From Symbiodinium natans (taxonomy: Eukaryota > Sar > Dinophyceae > Suessiales > Symbiodiniaceae), in the NCBI GenBank assembly GCA_905221605.1, contig CAJNDS010002524.1, positions 1,053,634 through 1,117,633 on the forward strand: a stretch of DNA of 64,000 nt. The letters run 5' to 3'. Each line of letters opens with the position of its first letter. Positions within the stretch are counted from its first letter, which is position 1. Under the pieces are notes generated by a model. The model saw only the letters and a list, made by a program, of their open reading frames with translations, did no database searches and was not told the DNA's origin. Positions 20,545-31,897 of the stretch are shown here, piece after piece. Both the position numbers and the translations under genes were made by a program.

Positions 20545-20735
20545 AGGCGGGGGAGCCCGGGCCTCCCCCCAATACTAAATTACGAGCCCGGCCTCCCCCC
20601 AATACTAAATTACGAGCCCGCACCTCCCCCCAATACTAAATTACGAGCCCGCGCCTCCCCCCAATACTAAATTACGAGCCCGGGCCTCCCGTAATACTAA
20701 ATTACGAGCCCGCGCCTCCCCCCAATACTATCTAA
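20545..20735 (+). repeat. 31 bp satellite, six copies
   Basis: The unit is GAGCCCGCGCCTCCCCCCAA then TACTAAATTAC. It alternates a GC-rich and an AT-rich half. Confidence 0.92.
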
Positions 20736-23275
20736 CCTCTGGCTGGGGGCGACCCAGAGCGAATTAAAACTTTCAAAACGATCTAAACTATCTAAACTAT
20801 CTAACCTCTATTTTGGGAAAAAAGGAGGTTAGATAGTTTAGATGGTTTAGGGGCTCGTCTCAACTATCTAAACTATCTAAACTGTCTAAACTATCTAACC
20901 TCCTTTGTTCCCAAAACCGAGGTTAGATAGTTTAGATAGTTTAGAGGCTCGTCTAAACTATCTAAACTATCTAAACTATCTAAACTATCTAAACTATCTA
21001 ACCTCCTTTTCTCCCAAAATGGAGGTTAGATAGTTTAGATAGTTTAGAAAGTTTCAAACCTCCTGGGGGCCTCCCCGGAAAGAGGTTAGATAGTTTAGAT
21101 AGTTTAGATAGTTCAGGGGCTTCCTGAACTATCTAAACTATCTAAACTATCTAACCTCTGGCTGGGGACGACCCAGAGGGAATTGAAACTATCTAAACTA
21201 TCTAAACTATCTAAACTATCTAAACTATCTAACCTCTGTTTCTCCCAAAATCGAGGTTAGATAGTTTAGATAGTTTAGGGGCTCGTCTAAACTATTTAAA
21301 CTATCTAAACTATCTAAACTATCTAACCTCCTTTTCTCCCAAAATCGAGGTTAGATAGTTTAAATAGTTTAGATAGTTTAGATAGTTTAGAAAGTTTCAA
21401 ACCTCCTGGGGGCCTCCCCGGAAAGAGGTTAGATAGTTTAGATAGTTTAGATAGTTCAGGGGCTTTCTGAACTATCTAAACTATCTAAACTATCTAACCT
21501 CTTTCCGGGGAGGCCCCCAGGAGGTTTGAAACTTTCTAAACTATCTAAACTATCTAAACTATCTAAACTATCTAAACTATCTAAACTATCTAACCTCTGT
21601 TTCTCCCAAAATCGAGGTTAGATAGTTTAGATAGTTTAGGGGCTCATCTAAACTATCTAAACTATCTACACTATCTAAACTATCTAAACTATCTAACCTC
21701 CTTTTCTCCCAAAATCGAGGTTAGATAGTTTAGATAGTTTAGGGGCTCGTCTAAACTATCTAAACTATCTAAACTATCTAAACTATCTAACCTCCTTTTC
21801 TCCCAAAATCGAGGTTAGATAGTTTAGATAGTTTAGGGGCTCGTCTAAACTATCTGAACTATCTAAACTATCTAACCTCCTTTTCTCCCAAAATCGAGGT
21901 TAGATAGTTTAGATCGTTTAGATAGTTTAGATAGTTTAGAAAGTTTCAAACCTACTGGGGGCCTCCCCGGAAAGAGGTTAGGTTCAGGGGCTTCCTGAAC
22001 TATCTAAACTATCTAAACTATCTAACCCCTGGCTGGGGCCGACCCAGAGGGAATTGAAACTTTCTAAACTATCTAAACTATCTAACCTCCTTTTCTCTCA
22101 AAATCGAGGTTAGATAGTTTAGATAGTTTAGGGGCTCGTCTAAACTATCTAAACTATCTAAACTATCTAAACTATCTAAACTATCTAACCTCCTTTTCTC
22201 CCAAAATCGAGGTTAGATAGTTTAGATAGTTTAGATAGTTTAGAAAGTTTCAAACCTCCTGGGGGCCTCCCCGGAAAGAGGTTAGATAGTTTAGATAGTT
22301 TAGATAGTTCAGGGGCTTCCTGAACTATCTAAACTATCTAAACTATCTAACCTCTTTCCGGGCAGGCCCCCAGGAGGTTTGAAACTTTCTAAACTATCTA
22401 AACTATCTAAACTATCTAACCTCTGTTTCTCCCAAAATCGAGGTTAGATAGTTTAGATAGTTTAGGGGCTCGTCTAAACTATCTAAACTATCTAAACTAT
22501 CTAAACTATCTAACCTCCTTTTCTCCCAAAATCGAGGTTAGATAGTTTAGATAGTTTAGATAGTTTAGATAGTTTAGAAAGTTTCAAACCTCCTGGGGGC
22601 CTCCCCGGAAAGAGGTTAGATAGTTTAGATAGTTTAGATAGTTCAGGAAGCGGCTTCCTGAACTATCTAAACTATCTAAACTATCTAACCTCTGGCTGGG
22701 GCCGACCCAGAGGGAATTGAAACTTTCTAAACTATCTAAACTATCTAAACTATCTAAACTATCTAAACTATCTAACCTCCTTTTTTCCCAAAATAGAGGT
22801 TAGATAGTTTAGATAGTTTAGGGGCTCGTCTATCTAAACTATCTAAACTATCTAACCTCCTTTTCTCCCAAAATGGAGGTTAGATAGTTTAGATAGTTTA
22901 GAAAGTTTCAAACCTCCTGGGGGCCTCCCCGGAAAGAGGTTAGATAGTTTAGATAGTTTAGATAGTTCAGGGGCTTCCTGAACTATCTAAACTATCTAAA
23001 CTATCTAACCTCTGGCTGGGGACGACCCAGAGGGAATTGAAACTTTCTAAACTATCTAAACTATCTAAACTATCTAACCTCCTTTTTTTGCCAAAATCGA
23101 GGTTAGATAGTTTAGATAGTTTAGGGGCTCGTCTAAACTATCTAAACTATCTAAACTATCTAAACTATCTAAACCATCTAACCTCCTTTTTTCCCAAAAT
23201 CGAGGGTTAGATAGTTTAGATAGTTCAGGGGCTTCCTGAACTATCTAAACTATCTAAACTATTTAACCTTCTTCT
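20736..23275. repeat. Hairpin satellite of AAACTATCT/AGATAGTTT blocks
   Basis: Runs of the 9-mer AAACTATCT alternate with runs of its complement, separated by short GC-rich loops (GGGGCTCG, GGGGCTTC) and linkers (CTTTTCTCCCAAAATCG, CCTGGGGGCCTCCCCGGAAA). At 21082-21157 the arms are a perfect 36 bp inverted repeat around GGCTT. About 20 such palindromes lie in succession. No coding frame. Confidence 0.95.
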
Positions 23276-23640
23276 CCAAGAAAGGAAAGTAATCACATAG
23301 TACCTAAAGGTCCCTCTTACATATATATATATATGTATATGCATAAATATATCTAGATATCTATACAGATACCTTCCTTATATAGTTCTACTCATTTAAG
23401 GGGCTGCGCCCATGGGCGGGCAGCGCAGGCAGAAGCGCGGGGCGAGCAGTTTCTAAGCATTTTGAGGCCCCTAAACTCCCTTAAAATCTCTAAGCGTTTG
23501 AGGCTCCTCAACCCCCTTAAAGTTTCTAAGCATTTTCAGGCCCCTAAACTCCCTTCAATCTCTAAGCGTTTGAGGCTTCTAGACTCCCTTAAAGTTTCTA
23601 AGCACTTTATAAGGCCCCTAAACTCCCTTTTTCCTAGCCC
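23276..23640. repeat. TA-rich tract and ~55 bp repeat
   Basis: A TATATA/ATAGAT tract (23310-23385) is followed by about five copies of a unit containing TTTCTAAGCATTTTGAGGCC and CTAAACTCCCTTAAA (23445-23635). Confidence 0.8.
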
Positions 23641-24790
23641 CGACCTTAGACACGTCGCTTATGCCCGCCCTTTGGGGGGCGTCATGCTCCTGATGCGCCC
23701 CCGAATTCCCGCCCCGGCAGCCGCCTGATGCTCCTGATGCGCGCCACTGGGGGTCCCGGGCTGGACCATGCTGGACCCGCTGATGCTCATGATGCGCGCC
23801 CTCTGGGGGCCTCCGTGGCGACGCAAAAAACCACGAAAAAAAAACCGTTCACCCGCGGCACGCGAAGGTCGGCGGCACTGGCGTCCGGCCCAATTCTGCT
23901 TCGCAGAAGGCCGCAGGCTAGCAAGGCTATTCCCTCCGCCAATGCTCGGTCCTTGGGGACCTCGCGCTGCCCGATTTAAAGGCTGACGCCGCTGCCGCCG
24001 ACCCCCGAGGTAAGCGCTGCGGATGAAGAAGTATGATGGATAGCCTTGGCCATTCCTTCTGCCAGGGGTCTCTTCATGGGTTCTGGGTAGGGGGGAGTAG
24101 GGTGCAGCCAACACAAAACGCGTGGTTCCATCTGCTTAACCGCTTCCAAAACAACAAATTCGGTTGTTTTTGGTCCTTTTTCTGTGGGGGGGCCGGCTAG
24201 GCAGGCGGGGTAGGGAAGGGGGTAGGGAAGGGGGCAGGGAGGGGTGGGGGGGTGCGAAAAAGGGTGCGTTCGTTTTTCTGGTGGGTGTGGGGGGGGGTCG
24301 GGGGTGGGGGGGCGGGTGGGGGGGTGGGGGGGGTTGGGGGGGGGGGGGGGGGGGGGGGCGCAGGTGCTTGGCCGCCTTCCAAAACAACAAATTCGGGTAG
24401 GGCGGGGCGAAGAGAAGGGCAAGGGCGGGCGGGGAGGGCGGGGGCGGGTAGGGACATGGGTCACAAAACGTTGGAGTATGGAGGTGGGTTACAATACCAG
24501 GTAGGAAGCAAGCCGCGCGGGTCCATGGGGAAGGGCACTAGCGGGTCCAGCGGGAAAGGTACGAGTCCAGCTTCTTGACGCCGACAAAGGGGGTCGGCGG
24601 ATAAATCTTAACACATATATATATATATATGTATATATGTTTCTGTACATTTTTTCTAGCTCCCAAAAGAGCCCCCTACATAATGCGGTTTTACCTAGAG
24701 TCTCTGAAAACCCGGGGCAAGAAAAAACCAGCACAAATCTAGCTGGGAAAGCCTCCCGCTGAGGGTCCTGGCAGGTCTTTGCGATAGGAA
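23641..24790. other. GC-rich, G-tract-rich spacer
   Basis: It contains repeated CTGATGCGC motifs (23680-23810), a direct repeat of CTTCCAAAACAACAAATTCG (24144 and 24376), long G runs (24290-24358) and a TATATA run (24616). Several frames are open only because of the G runs. No gene supported. Confidence 0.6.
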
Positions 24791-24926
24791 GTGTATCGGG
24801 TTTAGGGATTTCAGGGTTTAGGGTTCCTCAACCCTAAGCCCTGAACCCGAAAACCTAAACCCTAAACCCTGAACCCTAAAAACCCTAAACCCTGAACCCT
24901 AAACCCTAAACCCCAAAAGCCCTTAG

Positions 24927-24998
24927 GATGGCCCTGCGCGGCATCATCAATGATGAGCTGTTTGGCGCAGTCGCTGCAGATGCTGCTCAGCTCCAGGG
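24927..24998 (+). CDS. Putative exon, unrecognised
   Basis: CCTTAG|G acceptor; the frame reads MALRGIINDELFGAVAADAA; the donor is the first GTTTAG of a TTTAGGG array. 72 bp, phase 2 to 2. Confidence 0.4.
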
Positions 24999-25172
24999 GT
25001 TTAGGGTTTAGGGTTTAGGGTTTAAGGGTTTAGGGTTTAGGGTTTAGGGTTTAGGGTTTGGGCTGTGGGTTGAGGGTTCAGGGTACACAAGGGGGCCACA
25101 GGGAGCCAGCTCCCCCTGCGATGCATGCTGTTTCGAGGCACTTTACAGTAGTTCCCATATTTGGGTGCCCAG

Positions 25173-25405
25173 GTGTTTTCTTTTCCCTGTACCCGCCACA
25201 AAGAAGTGCCTGGCACCTATACTTGCAGGTTCATGGTACGGGTTTAGGGTTTAGGGTTTAGGGTTTAGGGTTACTGTACTGATAACTGTACTTATAACCA
25301 TATTAGGGCACTCAAGGGGCTTATAAGTGGGTTAATAAGTACCATGAACCTCCAAGCCGGGGTGACCAGAACAAGGCCGTTTATGGTTCAAATAACCTTC
25401 ATCAG
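25173..25405 (+). CDS. Putative exon pair around a family A hairpin
   Basis: Exon 25173-25228 (…ATKKCLAPILA in the phase-compatible frame), hairpin intron 25229-25356, then exon 25357-25405 (GVTRTRPFMVQITFIR). The left frame is ambiguous by one base depending on where the hairpin is cut. Confidence 0.35.
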
Positions 25406-25767
25406 GGCTTAGGGTTTAGGGTTTAGGGTTTAGGGTTTAATTAGGGTTTAGGGTTTAGGGTTGAGGGTTGAGGATACGTACCTTTTTTCGATACTTGCAG
25501 TCGGAGGTTTGGTCAACATAGAGTCCTACACCCTAACCCCCAAACCTTACAAGAAAAAAACCCAAGGACATGCTGTTTGCTTTTTACAAAGGTTCGAAGG
25601 GCAATATAGCAAGCCTTTGACCACAAAAAACAAAGAAACGACCCTAAACCCGAAGCCCTAAACCCTAAACCCTAAACCCTAAACCCTAAACCCTAAACCC
25701 TAAACCAAGGTTAGAAGGGCAACATAGCAAGCCTTTGACCAAAAACAAACAAAGAGACGAAATCCAG

Positions 25768-25860
25768 GGCTTCGCCATGGTTTGCACCATCATCGTGGAT
25801 GCACTTGCGGCTTCTTCGCAAGCGCTCACGAAGTTTCGTCCCTCTATACTTATGCTCGGG
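25768..25860 (+). CDS. Putative exon, unrecognised
   Basis: AATCCAG|G acceptor, 31 open codons reading GFAMVCTIIVDALAASSQAL, GT donor (GGG|GTTGAGG). The opposite-strand frame is also open. Confidence 0.4.
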
Positions 25861-26201
25861 GTTGAGGGTTTTGGGCTCACTGTGGAAAGTTTCGGGCTTT
25901 AGGGTTTCAGGGTTCACTTTCTTTGGGGCAGGATGCCCCAGGATGGCAGTTATCTTTGTTGATCCCTCACATTTCCTGTTCTATGAACCATAAAGCTAAG
26001 TGGCCTGCTGAGGAACACAGGCCCTCCTCCCCTGGAACCTTTTGGAATGACTCCTCTACTTGGGCAGTTCTCCAAGGTCACCAGGGACGCGGGTCCGTGC
26101 ATGCGTTTAGGGTTTAGGGTTTAGGGTTTAGGGTTTAGGGTTTAGGGTTTAGGGTTTAGGGTTTAGGGTTTAGGGTTTAGGGTTTAGGGTTTAGGGTTTA
26201 G

Positions 26202-26259
26202 GCTTCTGGTATGGGTTCTTTCTGCTTCAACCGAGGATGATGCACTTACAGAGGCGCAC
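26202..26259 (+). CDS. Putative exon with telomere-repeat acceptor
   Basis: The last TTTAG of an array is the acceptor; the frame LLVWVLSASTEDDALTEAH follows and is closed by TGA. A GA donor would be needed. Confidence 0.3.
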
Positions 26260-26528
26260 TGAGGCGAAACATGCCAACTTTCCTGCGGCTGTGTAATGGG
26301 GTCTAGGGTTTAGGGTTCAGTAGATTCCCACAAAGTCGCCACAAAGTTCACCGCAATGAAATGTCAGTGAAGCACTCTAGACTCCAGACGAGAGCGTGAG
26401 GGTCGAAACCGGTGACGATGTGCCCTCTTTCTCCCGTACAGCAGACGCAGTTTGGACCCAAAGCCCCTATATCCCTTAAACCCTGAACCCTGAACTCCGA
26501 ACGCAAACCCGCCTTCGCAACCGGAGAG

Positions 26529-26638
26529 GCTTGAGGCCTCCAGCCTGTATGGACCCGCTAAGGTGACCCCAGACTCAGCAAAAGAACTGGCCCAGACCAA
26601 GTACTGCGCCAAGGCCGGGGCTGTGCCAGGGCTTTCGG
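26529..26638 (+). CDS. Putative exon, unrecognised
   Basis: GAGAG|G acceptor, frame LEASSLYGPAKVTPDSAKEL and on to AGAVPGLS, then a GT donor (TCGG|GTTTTT). 36 open codons. Confidence 0.4.
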
Positions 26639-27584
26639 GTTTTTGTGGGCTCGCAAGTGGGGTTTCTTGAGTCTGGGATGCCTTTTTTAGGGTTTAGGGT
26701 TTAGGATTTAGGGTTTAGGGTTCAGGGTCTAGGGGTTTTGCGTTTCGGATGCAAAAGGGTGTGTGTGTGTGGGTGCGACTCTTCGCAGTTTGCGAGCTCG
26801 GGCGCGTACAAGCAAAGTGCTGCAACTGGGGGTGGGGCCGGGGGGGAGCTGGTGGCGCTCTCCCGGGCCACAAAGTCACCCTACAACCTACACCCTAAAC
26901 CCTAAACCCTAAACCCCCCAAACCTCACGACAAAATAGAACCCCCCAATGATGGCGAATCACCAGTTATTTGCGCAGTCGGGCTGACCCACCCGCCACCC
27001 AAGAGGTAGTTGAACCCTAATCGGTTTAGGGCTTAGGGTGCTCAGGCTTGCCCGAATGGACATCTTTTGTAGCATGTGATATATGAGGATCCAATTTTAG
27101 AGTACTCTTTAAACCCTAAACCCTAAGCCCTAAACCCTAAACCCTGTTTCAAGGAGGCTCTCAAGCCCTGAAAACCTGGAGCCCCAAAAAACTCATCCGG
27201 GGAGGACAGCGCCTTCAGCCAAGCCGTGAACACCGTGAAGTGGCGCGTGCCTAAGGAGCCGGGAGACTTGCTTATTTAGGGTTTGGGGTTTAGGGTTTAG
27301 TGTTTAGGGTTTAGGCTTTGACGTTGGGGGTTGGGTATTTAGGGTGTAGGGTTTTGGGCTGAAGCTGGTCGCAAGGCACCGTTTTGGGCTGGGAGAACCA
27401 GGCTTGGACCATTGGCAGCCTGACATTCGCAGATGCCCAAGAGATATCTTACATGCATCCCTTCTTGCGTTTAAGAGAGTTGAACCCTAATTGAGGCCCT
27501 AAAAAGGCGGAAAAGCCCCACGCACTTTTCCCGAGGGTTTCCAGGGGAGTAGACTAGCCGACCGACGCAGTGGACTCCCTGCAG

Positions 27585-27632
27585 GACATCGCCCAATGCG
27601 GCCTTGCTGCACAAACTCCTGAAACTTGCGAG
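27585..27632 (+). CDS. Putative short exon
   Basis: CTGCAG|G acceptor, helix-like frame TSPNAALLHKLLKLA, AG|GTCGTT donor; phase 2 to 2. Confidence 0.35.
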
Positions 27633-28372
27633 GTCGTTCGCGAGTGCCTAGATCTATAGTTCACTTGAGAACAGTACAGATCGTTTTTCTGAAGTGGGGG
27701 GGGGGGGGGGGTACTCATGGGGAATCAGGGAACTAGGTTCCCCTGTAGGTGTTTTAGTCGGGGATCCGAAAGCCACATGTAGTCCCTTGAACGCTTATAT
27801 ATATATATATATAGTAAAGGTAGATAAATATGTATAGTATGTATATATATATACATATACTTTATGTCGTTGGGGGAGGTGTAAATCAGCGGTAAGGCAC
27901 CTCATCCCGGAGCTGCCTAGCACAAGCAAGAAAAAGCAAACCAAATCTACGGTTTCGACATTTTGTCACATCGTGGAGTCTTTCGGTTGAGGGGCTTCGG
28001 CTTCCCACATCTCAAGCTTAGGAAACTGTAAACCCTAAACAGGAGCCTTTAACTGATTCCCCTGAACCCTTACACCCTTAACCCTGAACCCTTAAACCCT
28101 TAAACCCTGAAACCAAAAACCCTTAAGCCCTACACCTTTGAACCCTTAAACTCGAAACTCTGAAACCCTGAAACCCTAAACCCGAAACCCGTAAACCCCT
28201 AACCCCTGAAACTCTTGAACCCTGAAAACCTGAAACCCTAACCCCCCCAATCTGGAGCCTTTCCTGCGCGCGCGTGAGAGAGTCGAAACCCTAAAACCCT
28301 GAAACGCTTAAACCCTAAACCCTCAACCCTCAACCCTAAACCCTAAACCCTAAACCCCTCTGGGCGGTTCAG

Positions 28373-28428
28373 GCATGGCCGTGTTCGTCGAGGTGCTCGA
28401 AGCCTTGGTCGAGGGCATGTACTGGCAG
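28373..28428 (+). CDS. Putative exon, unrecognised
   Basis: GTTCAG|GC acceptor, frame MAVFVEVLEALVEGMYWQ with strong C/G at third positions, and a CAG|GC donor that merges into a 230 bp TTTAGGG array. Confidence 0.45.
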
Positions 28429-28662
28429 GCAGGGTTTAGGGTTTAGGGTTTAGAGTTTAGGGTTTAGGGTTTAGGGTTTAGGGTTTAGGGTTTAGGGTTT
28501 AGAGTTTAGGGTTTAGGGTTTAGGGTTTAGGGTTTAGGGTTTAGGGTTTAGGGTTTAGGGTTTAGGGTTTAGGGTTTAGGGTTTAGGGTTTAGGGTTTAG
28601 GGTTTAGGGTTTAGGGTTTAGGGTTTAGGGTTTAGGGTTTAGGGTTTAGGGTTTAGTAGGGT
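28429..28662 (+). repeat. Long TTTAGGG array
   Basis: About 32 head-to-tail TTTAGGG units with two AGAGTTTAGG variants. It follows a putative exon directly. Confidence 0.98.
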
Positions 28663-28798
28663 TTAACCCCCAAATCCTGACCGCTAAACCCTCAACCCAG
28701 TTCCAAATGGGTTCAGGGGCTTGGGGGGTTGGGACTGAGAGGAAGGTTGGGATTTCTCTTCTGAGTCGTTTTTTAGGGTTTCGGAGTTTGGAGTTTAG

Positions 28799-29003
28799 AA
28801 CTGTTGCTTTTGGGAGGGGTTACGAGGAAGCTCATGGGTACCTATTGCATACGGTCTTAACTTCCTACTTATACTCCTCCTTATAAGACTAGTAAGTACC
28901 CATGAGCTCCAAGCAGGCGAGGGTGAACCGGAGTGATTGTTTGATGTCGGAAGACTGGCCCCACCTTGTAGCAAAAAATGGTTTTGGAACTTGGCACAGT
29001 GAT
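28799..29003 (+). CDS. Exon pair split by a family A hairpin intron
   Basis: Exon 28799-28829 (TVAFGRGYEE) starts after TTTAG. The hairpin 28830-28913 begins GCTCATGGG and ends GAGCTCCAAG. Exon 28914-29003 continues in phase 0 with QARVNRSDCLMSEDWPHLVA and ends at GAT|GTAGTT. Both sides are open and in phase, 40 codons in total. No family recognised. Confidence 0.5.
28830..28913 (+). mobile_element. Family A hairpin element / intron (GC-AG)
   Basis: Inverted ends AGCTCATGGGTACC and GTACCCATGAGCT; 84 bp. It has the GC donor variant of the family A end. Confidence 0.55.
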
Positions 29004-29519
29004 GTAGTTACAAGCCTGAACCCTAAACCCTAAACCCTAAACCCTAAACCCTAAACCCTAAACCCTAAACCCTAAACCCTAGATGCTGCAGCACGCAGCC
29101 GAGCCCTTGCTTGAGGTCTCTTCTGCCGTCGCCCCGTAGGATTCCGTGCTCAATAGTACTAGGATCCAGAGAAGGCCCTTATTCCCTTTTTCGGGGGGGG
29201 GGATTTAGGTTCCCGCATAATCCCCTTTAAACCAGAAGGGGCGCCCTTGTTATTCCTAGGTTCCTCTTGGGTCTAGAATACCCTACTAAATCCCCTAAAC
29301 CCTAAACCCGAATATTGTTTTGGGTGCAAGAGGAGACACTGGTGGCGCCGACCAGTGGCTTGTGTGCATGGAGAGGTTTGGGATTGAGGGCCTTCGTTGC
29401 TTGTGTTCGTGGTGCAGGGCCCGCATTTTCCCCAATCGAAGGTGCCCTGAACCCTAGACTTAGTGTTTAGGCGTAGGGTTGAGCTTCACGCAAGGCCGCT
29501 TCACTTTGAGCTGAGATCG

Positions 29520-29665
29520 CCCAAAGCTACGACTACGATTGTGACTACGACGACTACTACGACGGCGGCGACGACGACGATGATTACTTCTACTACTTTT
29601 ACTACTTTTAACACTTTTACAACTTTTACTACCAATGCTACTGCTACTGATACTGTTGCCTTTCT
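29520..29665 (+). repeat. Imperfect ACT/GAC triplet repeat
   Basis: CTACGACTACGATTGTGACT then ACTACTTTT-type triplets, giving a threonine-rich frame that is probably not coding. Confidence 0.75.
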
Positions 29666-29740
29666 GCGTTTGTTGTAACGCGGTTATGTTTTGGATCTGT
29701 TGTATTTGCGTTCCAACGACAAGGGCAACGACATCTGCAG

Positions 29741-29824
29741 CTCAAGCCAAGACTTTTGCTCGGAATGCGGTGTTCCATTGTTTCGTATTGAGCTTAGCTG
29801 TGCATCCGCATTTCTTCAAGCAGG
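29741..29824 (+). CDS. Putative exon, unrecognised
   Basis: ATCTGCAG acceptor, frame AQAKTFARNAVFHCFVLSLA and on to HFFKQ, then GTTTAG donor; phase 1 to 1. Confidence 0.4.
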
Positions 29825-29962
29825 GTTTAGGGTTTATTAGATCTGCCAGAGCTGAATCGTCACCAAAATTTCGGGCCTGGACGATAGCAGCGCAGCTAAA
29901 GCTCAACTTGATGTCCTCTCCTCCGTCCGCCTTCCAGCAACCCCCCTGACGCGCACGCTCAG

Positions 29963-30045
29963 ATTACTTGAATCCGTTCCTGCAAAACAGAGTCGTCAAC
30001 GTCTCGACGTGCTGGCGCCAGACGCACCTCGCCTGGAAGCTGATG
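29963..30045 (+). CDS. Putative exon, unrecognised
   Basis: ACGCTCAG acceptor, frame YLNPFLQNRVVNVSTCWRQT and on to HLAWKLM, ATG|GTATTTGT donor; phase 1 to 0. Confidence 0.45.
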
Positions 30046-30073
30046 GTATTTGTGTGTGTTTAGTTTGGGGGCC

Positions 30074-30170
30074 AAAGCTTTAGGGTTCTAGGGTTTTAGG
30101 GTTTTAGGGTTTTAGGGTTTTAGGGTTTTAGGGTTTTAGGGTTTTAGGGTTTTAGGGTTTTAGGGTTTCG
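30074..30170 (+). repeat. TTTTAGGG octamer array
   Basis: About eleven copies of the 8 bp variant TTTTAGGG instead of the heptamer. Confidence 0.95.
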
Positions 30171-30411
30171 GGTTTAGGGTTCATGTACAGGGGTTTAGGG
30201 ACAGATGCAGTTCCAACAACCCCCAAGAGTGGGGTTTCGCAGCACCTTTCTTGGTTGCCGTTAGTAACATGTTCATGAGGGACCACAAGTCACAAGCGCA
30301 TACATGTGTGTATATATGTATATATAAAATTTTTTTACTTATTTATATTTAATACACACACATAGGTCACATAGGTATATATATATATATATATATGTAT
30401 TGTTGATGCTT

Positions 30412-30567
30412 GTCACAAGCATAGAGGGCTTGCAAAGAGGTTGTCAAGAACAGGTGAGTTCATGCGAGGCTTTGCGCGGTCCCGAGAGGTTTTGTTTGAT
30501 TCCACGCCAGGTTCAATTTTGCAGGCCATGCTGGTTGAAGTTGAAGCCCATGCCCGAAACCCTAACC
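30412..30567 (+). CDS. Putative exon pair with consensus splice sites
   Basis: The first exon ends IEGLQRGCQEQ at ACAG|GTGAGTT (30451), the second starts after AATTTTGCAG with AMLVEVEAHARNPNP. This GTGAGT...TTTTGCAG intron is the most canonical in the domain and contains no telomere repeat. Confidence 0.4.
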
Positions 30568-30594
30568 CCTGTAATTCCTAAACCCTACTTGGAG

Positions 30595-30832
30595 GCTCAG
30601 GGTACTTACAGCCCCAATTATAACCCCCCAAGTCCCCTAAGTCCTCCAAGTAGGTTATACGTAGACTTAGAACTGGGGTGATAGCCCTAAACCCTAAACC
30701 CTAAACCCTAAACCCTAAACCCTAAACCCTAAACCCTAAACCCTAAACCCTAAACCCTAAACCCTAAACCCTAAACCCTAAACCCTAAACCCTAAACCCT
30801 AAACCCTAAACCCTAACCCATGAATCTCCAAG
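30595..30832 (+). mobile_element. Family A hairpin with a CCCTAAA array inside
   Basis: The left end is CTTGGAG|GCTCAGGGTAC; the right end is CCCATGAATCTCCAAG. Between them lies about 135 bp of CCCTAAA units (30687-30820), so the array has grown inside the hairpin. Confidence 0.55.
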
Positions 30833-31028
30833 TAAACCCACGGCATATTTTAGGCTCAGCCGAGGCATGGCAACTGGCATCGGGTTGCAGCAGCTCGGAG
30901 CAGGGTGTTTTTCTGTGGAGGGTTTAGGGTTAAGGGTTAAGGGTTTAGGGTTTAGGGTTCAGGGTTTAGGATTTAGGGTTTAGGGTTTAGAGTTTAGGGT
31001 TTAGGGGCGTAGCCAGTTTTGTTTTCAG

Positions 31029-31086
31029 GCTTCTTCTGCCGCGAGGTCGCCTCGAGAACGAACCCTCCCAGAAACTAGGACCCACA
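31029..31086 (+). CDS. Putative short exon
   Basis: GTTTTCAG|G acceptor, frame LLLPRGRLENEPSQKLGPT, ACA|GTAGGC donor. Confidence 0.35.
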
Positions 31087-31382
31087 GTAGGCCGTAGGGT
31101 CCCTTAGAAGACCGTTTCAACCAAACAGGCTACCCTTTCTATTCCTCGGATGCGGTCTGTTTGGTCTGCAACTTAGACGCCGAACAATTGAGGAGACCGG
31201 AAATGTCAAATCCTGAAGGGCGCAGCATAGGCATCCTGCATGAATCACGGGTCCCCGCAGTGCGTTCGCATGACGTAGCGTAGCATCAAGCCCCGACACC
31301 CCTAAATCCCTCAACCCTAAACCCTAAATCCTAAACCCCTGAACCCCTAAACCCTGGACCCTAAACCTCTTAAAACCCGCAG

Positions 31383-31468
31383 GCGCAGATGATGAAGAAG
31401 CTCATGTATTTCTTCGGGCGGATCAATGAGCTGACTGAGCCCACCTTGACAGACGCACAGAAGGAGGC
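31383..31468 (+). CDS. Putative exon, unrecognised
   Basis: CCCGCAG|G acceptor; frame AQMMKKLMYFFGRINELTEP then TLTDAQKEA; strongly codon-biased. A GC donor (GAGGC|GCGG) gives phase 2, matching the next exon. It can follow 28373-28428 in phase 0. Confidence 0.5.
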
Positions 31469-31527
31469 GCGGGCCCCGCCATCATGATGGTCCGGGGCTG
31501 TACACTGCTGCCGCTCAGGGAAGAAGC

Positions 31528-31663
31528 AAGGGTTTAGGGTTTAGGGTTTAGGGTTTAGGGTTTAGGGTTTAGGGTTTAGGGTTTAGGGTTTAGGGTTTAG
31601 GGTTTAGGGTTTAGGGTTTAGGGTTTAGGGTTTAGGGTTTAGGGTTTAGGGTTTAGGGTTTAG
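31528..31663 (+). repeat. TTTAGGG array acting as intron 3' end
   Basis: About 19 perfect heptamers; the last TTTAG|G is the acceptor of the exon at 31664. Confidence 0.95.
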
Positions 31664-31787
31664 GCACCAGAAGCTCTCACTTTGCTTCTACCCATGTGTC
31701 GAGGCGGCCTGGGATGGATTCCAGAAGGTCCCTGCCTCCTTTGTGGCCTTCATGAACACTCTGAAGACCATGAAGGCTGCTGACCAG
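31664..31787 (+). CDS. Putative exon with telomere-repeat acceptor
   Basis: After TTTAG|G the frame reads HQKLSLCFYPCVEAAWDGFQ and on to NTLKTMKAADQ, with CAG|GC donor. 41 codons with high C/G at third positions; phase 2 to 0. The alternative frame is open too but has poorer codon bias. Confidence 0.5.
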
Positions 31788-31897
31788 GCCGGTTTAGGGT
31801 TTAGGGTTTAGGGTTCAGGGTTCAGCGTGTAGGGTTTAGGGTTTAGGGTTTATAGGGTTTAGGGTTTAGGGTTTAGGGTTTAGGGTTTAGGGTTTAG

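Noticed and set aside
24164-24580. Long Gly/Val/Trp-rich and Pro-rich frames on both strands
   Set aside because: They arise from G/C homopolymer runs that lack stops; no codon structure and no boundaries.
28429-28662. True chromosome end
   Set aside because: Arrays occur in both orientations, are short, and unique coding-like DNA lies on both sides; these are internal.
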